In this document: one piece after another, positions 1 through 11,039 of the stretch | Layout of the letters: every line of letters begins with the position of its first letter | How positions within the stretch are numbered: position 1 is the stretch's first letter | Source: Prorocentrum cordatum | Lineage: Eukaryota > Sar > Dinophyceae > Prorocentrales > Prorocentraceae | Length of the DNA stretch: 64,000 nucleotides | Direction of reading: 5' to 3' | Assembly: GCA_963575745.1 (NCBI GenBank) | Contig: CAUYUJ010010502.1 | Location: 68,883 to 132,882, forward strand | Notes under the pieces: model-generated | What the model saw: only the letters and a program-made list of their open reading frames with translations | The model's database searches: none | What the model was told of the DNA's origin: nothing | Translations under genes and position numbers: made by a program

Positions 1-1
1 C

Positions 2-23
2 TCCGTAGCCATTTTGGCTCAAG
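2..23 (+). other. Relict dinoflagellate spliced leader (exact copy)
   Basis: All 22 positions match the dinoflagellate spliced-leader consensus (variable first base T, then CCGTAGCC, ATTTTGG, CTCAAG). In cells this leader is added to pre-mRNAs by trans-splicing, so a genomic copy directly upstream of a coding region indicates that a mature mRNA was reverse transcribed and integrated. Here it heads LINE-A. The absence of any mismatch suggests a young insertion, although the element behind it is already frameshifted. Confidence 0.93.
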
Positions 24-217
24 TCCTTCTTGGCCCCCAGGGGGGGGCCAAGGGGGGCTTGGGCGCCGTAGCCTGTCTGGTTTCAGGCGCGCCGTGGCGG
101 CAGGGCAGCCCCCTGCCAGGCCCTGGCCGCCACGGTTTCTGGCACCGCGGTCCTCCGTGGGAGGAACAGTTTTGCTTTCGCCCGTGCTCGGGCCAGCTCG
201 CCGCACTCGCATTGCGC

Positions 218-1366
218 ATGGGAGGCAATGGAAAGCGGGGTGAACAGGCTGGAGGCCACTCACAGTACGTCAAGTGTCGCTCGTGTGGGGACCGCTGGAA
301 CTGGCGCTCGAACACCTCGTGCTACCAGTGTGGCCAGGGCCTGCAGCCTGCGCGCTCACAAGAGAGGGCCCCGACAGGCGCTTGGGCGGACGGATCGCGC
401 CGACACAGCCGCCCGCGCCGTGGTGGCCAGGCCCCGTTGCCCGCTCCAGGCGAGCTCGTTCGGCAACTGCGGGCCGCGCTGCAGCAGCCTGATGTCCGTG
501 GGGGGCCCGAGGTCGTGCAGCAGGTCGACGCGCTGGCGCAGGCGCTCGGACCGCCGCCGTCGGAGCACCCCGACGTTGTCCTCAACCAGGCCCGCGCCAG
601 AGTTCGCCGTGCCGAGGCGTCCCTGCGCACCGCGGTCGCGGCAGTGGCCGACGCGGAGGAGTGGTTGGCTCGCACTCTCGCCGAGCAGGAGGCTGCCATC
701 CTCGAGGCCGCCGACGCCGAGGCTGCCGCGGCTCAGGCGCACGCTGCGGCTGCACCGCCAGGCGACGCTCGGGCGCCAGACGCTTCCGCTGCAGCAGCGG
801 ATCGCGGCGGCGCGGCGCTGGACCTCTCGAAGCTGCTCTCGGATGAGTCGGAAGCTCTGGAGGTTCAGGCAGGAGAGCTTTTCAACCTTGAGGGCCTCGA
901 CATCAGCGACGCCGAGAAGCGGCAGTTCGAGGCTCAGATCGCGACGTTCGTCACGCAGTTGCGCGGCGAGGTGCAGAAGCATGTCGGCCCCGCCGCGGAG
1001 GGCCTCAAGACCATGCGCGCAGACCTCCAGCGCATGCAGGACCGCCTCAAGTCCAAGAGGCCGAGGTCCGCAGCGCCTGCTCACGGGGGGCCAGCCGCCC
1101 CAGCGGGCGCGCATCCTGCCGCCGCGGCCGCTGCTGCCGCCAAAGGTGCAGGAAAAGGTGAGGGGAAGCCCGCGGGGCCCCAGGACCAGCCAGCGGCCCC
1201 TCCTGTTTCGGGTCTTGATGGCGCTGCTGACCCTGCTGGGTCAAGCGCAGGCCGTCCTGCCGCAGGGCCCTCAGGAGCCAGTCGACCGCCCATGGACCCT
1301 GCCCAGCGGGAGCGAATCCTGGCCAGAGCGGCTGCCGAGCCTCAAGGGGCTCCCGAGCAGCGATGA
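218..1366 (+). CDS. LINE-A ORF1 (zinc-finger, coiled-coil RNA-binding protein)
   Basis: Open reading frame of 382 codons from the first in-frame ATG. Near residues 20-40 there is one zinc-ribbon-like motif C-x2-C-x11-C-x2-C (CRSCGDRWNWRSNTSCYQC), of the sort used to bind the element's own RNA. It is followed by an Arg/Pro-rich stretch, then a long Ala/Glu-rich region (about residues 85-180) typical of a coiled coil, a charged segment, and an Ala/Pro/Gly-rich tail. It is therefore read as the nucleocapsid-like ORF1 of a LINE. The frame is open upstream to the leader but without an ATG. The stop codon overlaps an ATG in the arrangement ATGA at 1363-1366, which likely couples ORF2 translation. 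No enzyme motif is present. Confidence 0.7.
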   Translation: MGGNGKRGEQAGGHSQYVKCRSCGDRWNWRSNTSCYQCGQGLQPARSQERAPTGAWADGSRRHSRPRRGGQAPLPAPGELVRQLRAALQQPDVRGGPEVVQQVDALAQALGPPPSEHPDVVLNQARARVRRAEASLRTAVAAVADAEEWLARTLAEQEAAILEAADAEAAAAQAHAAAAPPGDARAPDASAAAADRGGAALDLSKLLSDESEALEVQAGELFNLEGLDISDAEKRQFEAQIATFVTQLRGEVQKHVGPAAEGLKTMRADLQRMQDRLKSKRPRSAAPAHGGPAAPAGAHPAAAAAAAAKGAGKGEGKPAGPQDQPAAPPVSGLDGAADPAGSSAGRPAAGPSGASRPPMDPAQRERILARAAAEPQGAPEQR

Positions 1367-4300
1367 AGGCTCGGCCTCAGGAGGCCAGGACCATGCCCCG
1401 CGGGTCGCCCCACCGCCCTGGAGCGCTGTCCTTCGCGTCCATCGTCGGCCATCGCGTCGTGGACTGCAGCGCGGCCGCGGGCGGCGCCCGACAGCATCGG
1501 CGCTGCTGCCGCCAGGGGCCTACCCGAGCCCGAGGCTGCAGCACGGCGGCGAGAGCAAGCGGGTGCAGTTCTTCTACCACGGCCTCGCGTTCGATGTGCG
1601 CTCGGACGTGGGCATCCCCGCTGGGTCCGCTCAGGAAGGGCACTGGCGACTAGAGCGAGCCGGGAGCCCGCCATGGCAGCGAGCTCCCGAGTCGAAGGAC
1701 CAGGACCCTCAACGGCGCAGAGCTTTGCGCAGGAAGTGGACGCTGGAGCGGAGGCTGCGCTCTTACACAGGGCACTGGCTCGAGGACCCGCACACGGTTG
1801 ACGAGGAGATGGACGAGCTCGGCTGGCGGCGCGTATGCGTCCCGTACGTGGCCTGCTTCCTGGAGCACCCCAGCATGGATCCTCTGGTCGTCGAAAGAGC
1901 GGAGCAGCAGGGCGTGACCATTCCCCAGGCGAGGATCGACATGGCGATCGACATTTGCTTGGAGGCCTTTCGTCGCAGGCGGCGCCAGCGTCAGCGGTGC
2001 GCCGCATGGATGGTGAACCTGGCTTACACGGACCCTCGAGAGTGGCTGCTGCAGTGGGGCTTCCACCGCGACGCCATGAGGGACGATGCCCAGGACTTCA
2101 TAGATGGCCGAGGGCTTCGTCAGGCCCACGCAGACCTGGAGCTGGTCAGCTTCGAATGCAGCCACCTGCAGAGCACGGACAGCGTGGACACTCGCAGCGT
2201 CTGCTCGGCCAGCAGCACGGTCACTCGCACCCGTGGCAAGGGCGCGCGATACAAGCCTGGTATGATCTGCATGGGGATCAACGCCAACTCCCGGGGCTCT
2301 CTCCTCGACTACCTGGACGCCCACCCGCTCGGCACCAACGTGCTGGCCTTTGTCCAGGAGCACAAGCTCACTAAGGACTACATCGGTGAAGTTAGTGCGT
2401 CATGCTTTGATCGTCACCTGGTGGCTGGGTTAGCCCAGGCCAGCACAGGCCCAGGCGGAGGACGCGTGGCAGGCGTCGGTTTCCTGGCCCCGCGAGAGTT
2501 GGGGCCCACCTTCCTCGAGGGCGTCAACACCTACGACTTCTCGCCGCCAGGCTCCCCAGGGCGACTCGCTGCCGCCTGGGCTCCTGGCTTCCTGCGCGGC
2601 GGCCCGATGGTGCTTACCGCGTACTTCTGGGATTCGGAGGGCTGGACGCTTCGGAACCTCTCTCTCCTGGACGCCATCGGGGAGATCGTCAGGTCGTGCG
2701 ACATTCCATGGATCCTCCAGGCCGACTTCAACAACACGCCCGAGTCGCTCCTGGCGGGAGGCTGGTGCAGCGACGCAGGGGGGATCATCCTGGCGCCCGC
2801 TGAGCCCACGTGCCAGGGGCGAGGCGGTGGGCGCACCATTGACTTCTGCGTGGTGGGCTCCCGCATCGCCCATGCCTTCGGTGCGGCCACGGTCCCGGAC
2901 GCGGCCACTTACCCGCATAGCCCCGTCGCTATCACCACCGCCGCGCCAGTGAGAGCCATGGCGGGTCGGCGCCTGATCAAGCCCAGGGCGTTCCCCACCA
3001 GGCTGCCTATCGGATGCCGCCCTCAGCCGCCGACCTGGCCAGACATCCAGCCCCTGGGCCAGTGCACGGACGACCAGCTGGACACGCTCTGGCGCCAGTT
3101 TGCCGCGGCGGCGGAGACGGAGCTTCAAGATCTGTTTGATGTCGGGGGCGGGGATGATTATCGAGGTCGCGGCGAGGCCCCGCGGTGGGCGCGCGCCCCG
3201 CTCGCAGGCCCACTGGCCTATGCGAGGCCGCGAGGCACCACGCGCTCCCGAGCATGGCGCTGGGCGGCAGCGCGCGTGGGCGACCTCGTCCTGCTGGCGG
3301 ACGCGGCACGCCGGCAGGGATGGGGGCCGCTGGCCAGTCGCTGGCGCAGGCTGCATAGGCGCCTTTACCCATGGCTCCTCTCGCTGGTGCGCGGCCTTGG
3401 GCGACGATGCGGAGGCGACGCACGGCGAGCTCCTGCGTCTCGCGGCTCTGGCCTGGAAAGGCGACAGCCTCCGCTCGGATGCCCCGCAGGCGATGCAGCT
3501 GCAGCGGCGCGCCGCCTCGGAGGCCAAGGCCATCGAAACTGCCTTGCAGGGGCAGCGGGCTAAGGCCTGGCGCGAGCGGCTTCATGCAGGCTCAGCTGGG
3601 GGCGCAGGCTTCATTCATCGTCTGTCGAAGTGGAGGCCTGGAGCGGCGCCTTCGACAGGAGCTCGAGGCCACACCAACCTCGACTTGGCGGACCCCCAGG
3701 TCGCGGTGGACGCTGAGGCGCTCGGCTGGATTGAGCTCTGGCAGTCCCACGGCGCCGAGAGCCGCGGCGAGCTGCCTAGGCCATGGGAGGCAGCGGAATT
3801 CTCCACGTGTCTGGCCCATCCCACCCCCGACGATATTCGCATGATTTGTCGGTCGTTTCCTGAACACACGGGGGTGGGGGTGGACAACTGGCACCCGCGG
3901 TGGTGGGCCTTTCTGAGTGATGATGGTTTGGAGTTTTTGGCCAACTTCGTGGCCTTCGTTTCTCGGACGGCGCGCTGGCCCACCCAGCTGCGATACGTTC
4001 TGTATTTCCTGCTTTCTAAACCCTCGGGGGGCACCGGGCCCATAGGTCTGCTCACCACCTCCGCCCGAGTCGTCGAGCGAGCTCACGCCGCCCTGTTTTT
4101 CGTTTGGGAGCGATCGATTCGCCGAGATTACGATTTCGCTGCGCCCGAAGGGGGGTCGGAGGCGGCCATGCGGCATCAGATGTTAGTAGACGAGGGGGCC
4201 ACCCCTGGCGAAACGTCGGGTACGGCAGCCCTAGATTTGCACAAGGCCTTCGAGCATTGCATTATGTATTTGTTGTGGGCGGAGGCCCCCAGACATGGTT

Positions 4301-6877
4301 TCCCTCCTCAGCTGCTCAAGTTGCTTATTTCCATCTATGCCAGCGAGCGGCTGGTTTCCTTTCGAGGGGTGGTCTCCCCCGCACCACCGCCACCTTTTCC
4401 GCTGTTGTGGCGGGCAGCACGGGAGGTACGCGCTGTCTGAAGCTGGCCATTCTGTCGGTCACCGGCTCGATAGCCAGACTCCAGCCGACGCTCCATCTCA
4501 AGCTGTTCGTCGACGACCTCAGCCTACAGGCTCGAGGTTCGGAGGAGGCGGTGTCTTTGGCCTTGTACGATGGGGTCTCTCATTATGTGCAGGCCATGGA
4601 GGCCCGAGGCATTCCTGTGTCGAGAGCTAGGCCAGGGGGACCCCCCAGGGAAAGGGTTCATCTTGGCTGCCAGCCGCCCCCCTCGCCAGCGTTCGAGGGG
4701 TTGGGCGAGGGGTCTAGGCCTCGCCACTCACACTTCAAGCACACAGCTGGGGGTGTATTCAGCTGGGCGCGGCCCCCTTTCCAATCGCCCCCGCTTCGGG
4801 GACCGGATGGTTTCCGCCCAGAAGCGAAAAAGGAAGCTAGCCAGTCTGGCGAAGCAGGGGGCCAAACCTTTCAAGGTCGCGCGGATGGGATTCATGCCGT
4901 CGGTGATGTACGGCGCGGCTTGTCTCGGGCTGAACCCCGCCCGCGTTGACCAAGCGCGCGCGCTGATGGCCAGTGCCCTCGGAGGTCAGGCCATAGGCAA
5001 GGACCGCGCCTTGCGCCTCTGGCTTCTCAAGTGTGACCCCTTGGTGGACGCTTGTACACGCCCCCTCTTGGAATGGGCCAAGGCCGTGTGGGAAGGCCGC
5101 CACGAGGAGCTGATGCGGGCAGCGTGGCGCCGAGCGTCGGCCGCGGCGGCCCAGGCCCTCTCTGGTCGCAGCCTTTGGCGAGGTATCAGAGGACCAGCCA
5201 CGGCCGTGCTCGCGACGCTCCGTAGGCTCTCGTGGTCCTGGCCAGCCTTCGCGGTCTTTCGCGACCACCTGGGGAATATTTGAGATCTTAGGCGGGTAGC
5301 CCCCACCTGCGTCAAGGCCACGATTTTTGCCAGGCTTGAGTTTCAGGAAATGTCGGCCTGGGCGGAGTCTCGGAACCTTGGGATCGAGCTGCCTTTTCTC
5401 GAGCCCGTTCGGGCCCTTCTTCGCGCCAGGAGAAACCGATCGAGCAACCGTCAGGCCGCCATTTTGGCCTATGTGGGCTGCGATTTTTGGACGCAGGACA
5501 AAGTTTGGAGCGCTGGGTATGGGCGTGACAGGTCCTGCCAGCAATGCGGTGCGGCTATAGGTTGCCAGCACCACAGATTTTCCCAGTGCCAGGCCACTAG
5601 CGCAGCCCGAGCAGCTGTGGCAGAGCGAGAACGCCTCCAGGGGATCGTCCATCGCTTCGAAGCCTCCTCCTCGGACCCCCTCCTCTTCTCTCGCGGTCTG
5701 GTCGAACATCCCCTGGAGGATCCGTTTTCGGATGTCGTCCCTGCCATCGAGGCCTTGAGCCCTGGGTTCGAAAACCCGCCGCTCACGCAGCGATGGGCGT
5801 ATACCGATGGTTCGGGTCGAGGCCCGCCAGGGCTAAAGAGCTTTGGATGGGGATGTGCTGTTTTGGACACGCAAGGGGCCGTTGTCAGGGCCATGCACGG
5901 CTCGCTTCCAGGTTTGAGATGTGCTAGTTCGGTTTTGCGTGCCGAAATCTTTGCCCTGGCTAAACTTCTCGGGCGTGCCACTCCACCACTGAGAGTGGGC
6001 GTAGACAATGGCGCGGTCATTCGCGGTCTCCGTAGAGGTAGTCGTTGGTGCCTCCGTCCGTCTCGGCCGCACTCGGATCTCTGGGCTCGTGTTTGGTTTT
6101 TGCTTCAGGAGGGCTTTGCGGCCCAGGGCGATTTTCGATTTGTGAGGGTGCGTGCGCACTCTCGCGGGTCCAGGGACGAAACGGGGGAGGCCCGTTTAGA
6201 CTTCCAAGGCAACCAGCTAGCGGACGCAGAGGCGAAAGCTGGAGCCGAATGTCAGGCGGCCCCCCCTGGCGCTGTGCGACTTGGGACTCCCGCTCGCGAG
6301 AGGCCCAAGGCGTGCTCAATCTTGTGGCGGGGGCGACTACGGCGGTGGGGGACTTCAGAGATTCCACGGGGCGACCAGCCGCTGGCCCAGGACAGCCTCG
6401 TCGCCGCGTAGGTTTGCCGCGAGGGGCAAAGCCCCATGTACTCGCCTGGACGAGAGGCGCGCGGCGCTGTCGAGTCTGTTGCCGCCACGCTTTTAGCCGC
6501 AAGGCCAGGGGCGCGTTGCAACGCAAGCCCTGTCGGGGGGGGGATGGGGTCGGACCGTCGTTACGTCCCGAGAGTGGGGGAGGGGGAAATCGACATCCCA
6601 GCGGCCTTCCGTGGGGAAGCCCTGGGGCACTCGCTTCATGTCTCGGGCCAGTATACTTGCTGCGCCAGATGCGGGGTGTTTTCGAGCGAGAGGGGATGCA
6701 AGCTGTTGGAGGTGTGTTTTGGGGGCCCCAGCGAACCCCACGGCGTCGCATCGCCTCTCGCTCCTTTCCCGCGCGCGGAATCCTTATAACGTTAAGCTCG
6801 CTCTTGGCGAGGCGCCCCGCCCCCTCGCGCCGTGGGGGCAGGATGCCTTCTGGGAGCGAGCTCTCGTCTCCAGCTAG
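1363..6877 (+). pseudogene. LINE-A ORF2: endonuclease, reverse transcriptase, RNase H, zinc finger (decayed)
   Basis: ORF2 begins at the ATG overlapping the ORF1 stop. From about 1550 to 3150 it encodes a basic N-terminus, then an EEP endonuclease: GINANSRG (about 2275), FVQEHK, QADFNNTP (about 2720), TIDFCVVGSRI (about 2840) and YPHSPV. The frame shifts near 3160. RT follows: KPSGGTGPIGL (about 4020), motif A LDLHKAFEH (about 4230), a shift near 4400, motif B AGSTGGTRCLKL, and motif C LFVDDL (about 4505). The frame shifts again near 4640. An in-frame TGA lies at 5281. RNase H is in canonical order: YTDGSG (5800), LRAEIFAL, VGVDNG, GNQLADAEAKAG (about 6210). A TAG lies at 6409. The C-terminus carries a CCARCG...C finger near 6655-6720 and ends in another frame at 6877. 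The catalytic residues largely survive, so decay is mostly by indels. Confidence 0.85.
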
Positions 6878-6879
6878 GG

Positions 6880-7206
6880 CTGGGCGCGCGGTGCGGAGCT
6901 AAGGTGAGGCACCTTTTCAGCGTGCCCCTGCAGGCCCCCTCTTTCCCGAAGGCTAGATGAGGCGCTGTGGGCCAGGTTAGTTCTAGCAGCACAAAAAAAC
7001 CTTGGCTTCACCCTTATCACCCTCGCCCCCGCCCCCGCCCCCCCCCCCCCCCCCCCCCCGCGGCCTCGAGCCGCGGGCTGGCCCATCATAGCCCCGCCGG
7101 GGCCCCAGTGGTGGGCGGGGGGGCGGACAAATCGAGTAAACCCATGGGCGCAGTGAAACCGAGAGATGCCGCCATCTATATATATATATATATACACCCG
7201 TCAACA
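6880..7206. repeat. Non-coding spacer with C-run and TA dinucleotide repeat
   Basis: A run of about 30 C residues (near 7038-7060) follows alternating C/G, and a short (TA)n tract lies at 7175-7194. I see no gene. It may contain the LINE-A 3' untranslated region. Confidence 0.7.
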
Positions 7207-7228
7207 TCCGTCAACATTTTGGTTCAAA
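7207..7228 (+). other. Degenerate spliced-leader relic
   Basis: 17 of 22 bases match the DinoSL, including an intact ATTTTGG core and the CCGT start. It lies just upstream of a decayed coding region, as expected for a retroposed mRNA. The preceding bases repeat CCGTCAACAT, so part of the similarity could be a local duplication. Confidence 0.5.
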
Positions 7229-7393
7229 CTGTTTCAAGATCGGCGGGCAAGAGTTGACAACTTACTGCCATTAGAGTTGCCATTGAGATGGCCCCCGAGC
7301 GACATAACACATATGGTGGGATTGCCGAACAGTTCGCAGCAGTGATTCAGGACTTCGTGACGGGGCCAGTCTTCTTACAATTACGGAACGCAG

Positions 7394-8877
7394 ATGGTCA
7401 AATCAAAGTTGAACTCCCAGACGCTGTGCAAGCGCAGGCTGCTGTTCCTGGCGCTGGTGAATCACTGCGAACCCCTCGACTTTTAGCAAGTCACCGTCAA
7501 GGACGCTTTCGTCGAGATCCACGCCGGCAAGCAGGGCTACTGGAAGACGAAGATCAAGGCTGGTAAACTCGGGACGTGGGCCGACTCCATGGCGATTCGC
7601 AGTCGCGCGGGCTTGCGTCATCTCCGAGCTGCTCGCAACAAAAAGCCGAACCCCGCGTGGCACGCAGAGATCGTGAATGGCAAGGCCGAGACGCCCAACA
7701 AAAGCAAGGCCGAGGGCGACGGAGCCGCGGAGAGCATGGCCGAGGACCCCGCTGAGGAGGAGGATCTCGCAAAGCTCGAGAACGGCGACTCGAGGGGCGA
7801 GGAGGAGGAGGAGGAAGAGGAGGAGGGCGACTCGGCGGACCTCGAACTCGACGGTGGCGCTGGCGACGGGGCGGGCGACAAGAAGGGCGCTGGCGGAGGG
7901 GCGGAGCAGTCCGCGGACTCGCAGGCACCGCTGGTAGGGGGCCAGGCACCACAGGAACTCAAGCTCGCGGACTGCGGCGACGGCAAGTACTTCAGCGGTT
8001 TCGACGACGAGCGGGGGCGCGCGTGGATTGCTCTACACACGAAGCCTAACGCGAAGATCACGAGTGACAAGCTCATCATCCCAGATGGCAAGTTACCGTC
8101 CGATTCTATGTTCGCATTGTTCGCTGACAGCACAGCAACTATTCAAGTCAGGGCGATTGGGATCACGATCGGGAATTGGATTGAGATGCGCGCCGTCGAC
8201 TGGGACATGAAGCGGGGCCCACTCTACCCGATCATGGACACGACGACGCTGGAGGGCAACGAGATCGGAATTGAGATCCACAAGAAGACCGGCAAGCAGG
8301 ACGGCGATGTCATCATGATGTTCAAGGTTCTGAACCCGAAGGAGCCCTTGCGATCCAAGCACCAGCGGGAGCAGATTGCTTCGATTATCGTGAACGCGTG
8401 CAGGACGGACCCACCTGAGTGTTGGGCTGGCTGCAAGGCCGACCTCAAAGACAACTTGGCGAAGTGCCGTGCCAGGACGATGGCAGCCGACATCGTGAAT
8501 CAGCTCGCCACGGAGTTTGCCTCGAGAGTTTCACGGCGCCCCTCGTCGAGAGAAGGATCGAGATCTTCAAGTGCAAGATGGGCAAGGACATGCTTCGCTG
8601 CACGAAGCTCAAGAGTGCCAGCAAGAAGACCAAAGCCACTATCGAGGACCAGCGTGAGGCTGGTGGAGCCAAGGGGGGCGCTGCCTCTGGGCCAGCAGGC
8701 GCCGCCGACGACTCGTCTGCGACTGAGCCAGCTGCCGAGCGCCCGCGTCAGTCAGACGAGGCCGACGCCGCCCCAACAACGGATGCCAACAACACGAGCG
8801 CCTTCGGGGCTGATTTGATGGCGGACCTCAATGACGCGATCTCCCTTCTGGAGCAAGCAAATAGCCAAATCTAGGAG
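7394..8877 (+). pseudogene. Retroposed gene of unknown function (retrocopy 1)
   Basis: The frame beginning at the ATG at 7394 reads MVKSKLNSQTLCKRRLLF, meets an in-frame TAG at 7484, then continues KDAFVEIHAGKQGYWKTKIK to a region open from 7589. A strongly acidic Glu/Asp-rich block (about 7740-7930) separates an N-terminal basic helical part from a compact middle domain (about 7960-8500) containing NWIEMRAVDWDMKRG and IGIEIHKKTGKQ. Near 8525 the frame shifts, and the C-terminus continues as SFTAPLVERRIEIFKCKMGK, ending at 8877. I do not recognise the family. The upstream leader relic, single-exon structure and two disruptions make it a retropseudogene. The acidic low-complexity block suggests a nuclear or nucleic-acid-associated protein, but that is inference. 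Confidence 0.6.
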
Positions 8878-9029
8878 ACGCGCTCGTGCGATTGCGCGGA
8901 GCTTCATGGCGCAGGCAACCGCTTGCCAGACACAAGCAGTAAGCTGCTGGTGCTTCTTGTCTTTCATCTTCCATGTGCTGCTTTGGGCGCTGTCGTGGAA
9001 GCGATCGGGGGCGGAGAGATGGGGCGGCA

Positions 9030-9240
9030 CGAGTAGGAGGGGAGAGAGAGGAGGAGGAGGAAGAGGAGGAGGAGGATGAGGAGGAAGGGGGAGGGGGAGG
9101 AGGAGGAGGAGGAGGAAGAGGAGGAGGAGGAGGGGGAGAGAGGTAGGAGGAGGAGGAGGAGGAGGAGGAGGAGGAGGCAAGAGGAGGAGGAAAGAGGGGG
9201 GAGAAGGAGGAGGTGTAGGAGGAGGCGAGAGGAAGTTCAG
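9030..9240 (+). repeat. (GGA)n polypurine tract
   Basis: About 210 bases of interrupted GGA/GAG repeats with almost no pyrimidines on the + strand, ending before the next retrocopy. Long reading frames here are artefacts of the triplet repeat. Confidence 0.95.
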
Positions 9241-9551
9241 GTGAATCACTGACACTAGGCTGATGGAAGGCGTGGGTGAGAAGCCACGTGGCGCGTTCAC
9301 CCCCGTGGGGGCCGGCGTCGAATCGACGCCAGCCGCGGCGCAGGAGTCAGCGCAGAAACCTCGGGCCGTGCCAGCCAGCGCATCAAGATGCGAACTCCTG
9401 GAGCAAAAATGCTTGATCCAATAATGCAGCGTCAAACGCCGTAACACATCGAACCAACTTGACATGGCGCCGCGCCTCGAACCACCGCAAGCGCATGACA
9501 TCAAACCTCTAACAACACCAAACACCGAACATCTCAGACCATGCGGCGATG
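9241..9551. other. Spacer upstream of the second retrocopy
   Basis: Unique sequence without a convincing gene. It contains a short near-palindrome GGCGTCGAATCGACGCC around 9316-9332. Confidence 0.5.
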
Positions 9552-9573
9552 CCCGTAGCCGTTTTGGCTCACG
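9552..9573 (+). other. Spliced-leader relic with A-to-G variant
   Basis: Nineteen of 22 positions fit the DinoSL consensus: the first base is C, the A of the ATTTTGG core is G, and one A near the 3' end is C. The same A-to-G core change occurs in the relic at 12436. Confidence 0.8.
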
Positions 9574-9608
9574 CCCGAATTTCAAGCAGCAGGTGCTTTT
9601 CCTCGAGA

Positions 9609-10921
9609 ATGGCGATGGTCGAGGGCTGCACCAGTCAGGTGCACGACTCGTTGTGGGTCCAGCTCGGGTTGCCGAGCGATCTCTTCGATCGAGGGCTTCT
9701 TGTCGGAGGAAGCGCGGGCCGTCCGCCACGAGAATGCAGGAGAAACCAGTCCAATCACGAAAAAGGAACAGACCCTGAGTGATGCAATCACGAGCGGCAA
9801 GCTGAAAGCACAGGATCCTGTCGGTCGCATGTTCGACTCGGCAATGAAGAAAGTAGACGTCGGTATGCAGAAGGAGTACAAACTGAAGCAGGAGTACGGC
9901 AACGCCAAGACCCACGATGGGAAGACGGACGCCAGGCGGAAATGGGCAACATTTCCCGTCGAGAAGTTGAAGGCAAAGCGCATCGTGCGTCATGATATTG
10001 AGGCGTCCCAAGATGTGAAGGGCCGTTACAAGCCGTTCGGGAAGATCTACGTGGACCAGGGCGCCAGCTTTGGCGCTTACAAGGCGACGATCAACGTCGC
10101 GAAGAGCTGCATCAAGCTCCACAAGGCTGGCAAGAAGTACAAGGTCTACCCGTTCTTGAAGTACAATTTCTTTTCAAAACGCACCGAGTTCTTGGACCTT
10201 GAGGAGGGGGTCGACGACGTCAACCGCGTGGTGGAGAGATTGGTGCACGACCCTACATCGCAGGCTCCTTCCACGACGTCTGCGGCGCCGAGCGGGGCAG
10301 ACTCTGCGTCGCACCCCCCTGCAGGGCCACCGGTGCAAGTGGCGGCGGGCGAGGGCGCAACCGGCGGCGCCCAGCCGACAGGGAGTGCCCCAGAGGAGAA
10401 GAGCGACGAGAAGAACCTGCCGAAGAAGACCGAGACGCCCGAGGAGAAGTCCGATGGGCTTCCCGCGCCTGAGATCGACAACAAGAAACCTAACAAGCGC
10501 ACGACTGGAGGCGGCGGCAACCCCGAGGAGAAGTCTGCGAAGAAATTGCTTGACGTGGAGTTCAAGTTCGCCCAGGCCCATCGACCCTCAAGTCTACGAC
10601 CGCAGTGGCCCTCGGCGAGTGCGCCGACGCCCAGTGTTGGGTGGCCTCGGATCCCAAGTGGAAGCGGGCAGACACGGAGGCCATGGCGGAGCCAATCATT
10701 GAGATGAAGCGCAAGATCGAGGCCGCGAGGAGGTCCAGCAAGTTCCTCATTGCGTGGATGACCTACGACAGCAAGGAATTCGCCAAGATGACGAGGAAGA
10801 CGTTCGAGCCAGCTGAGATCACGTGTTTCTTCAAGGAGATGCGTGGCCTGAAGCCCACCGTCGAGAAGTTCGCAGAGGCTATTGCTCGCTTGAAAGAGTC
10901 GCACCTTAAGCTGACGGCTTG
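9609..10921 (+). pseudogene. Retroposed gene of unknown function (retrocopy 2)
   Basis: Starts 36 bases after the leader relic at ATG 9609 (MAMVEGCTSQVHDSLWVQLG). The frame shifts near 9695 into HENAGETSPITKKEQTLSDA and runs to about 10580. A second shift leads into ALGECADAQCWVASDPKWKR and the stop at 10919-10921. The first half is basic, with RRKWATFPVEKLKAKR and VKGRYKPFGKIYVDQGASFG. The middle is a Pro/Gly/Ala-rich linker with repeated EEKS motifs (about residues 200-310). The C-terminus is helical (KEMRGLKPTVEKFAEAIARL). The block around RYKPFGKIYVDQG resembles a module I associate with many dinoflagellate hypothetical proteins, from memory only. Function unknown. Layout (basic head, low-complexity middle, helical tail) parallels retrocopy 1. 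Confidence 0.6.
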
Positions 10922-11039
10922 AGGATCAGGCCAGGCCTCTCACAAGAGGCGAGGCGTGAGTGGGGGGGGGGCGAGCTAAGGCTATGTCTGGAAAGCGGCG
11001 CGCGAACTCCACAATCCAAGACGGAAATCCAGCCAGACA

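Larger units (their letters stand above)
2..6900 (+). mobile_element. LINE-A: non-LTR retrotransposon headed by a spliced leader
   Basis: The order is leader relic, ORF1 (zinc finger plus coiled coil), then ORF2 with an endonuclease/exonuclease/phosphatase-fold endonuclease, reverse transcriptase, canonical RNase H and a C-terminal Cys/His finger. That is a complete non-LTR layout. The 5' end is set by the leader. The 3' end is uncertain: no poly(A) tail is visible and a C-run and a TA repeat follow. At least four frameshifts and two in-frame stops in ORF2 make this copy defective. Confidence 0.85.

Noticed and set aside
5455-5475. CCGCCATTTTGGCC resembling a spliced leader
   Set aside because: Lies inside the LINE-A ORF2 coding sequence and matches only the central core by chance.
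8752-10122. 456-codon frame on the minus strand
   Set aside because: It is the complement of retrocopy 2 plus a (GGA)n tract. It has no recognisable motif and a long poly-Pro/Leu part.
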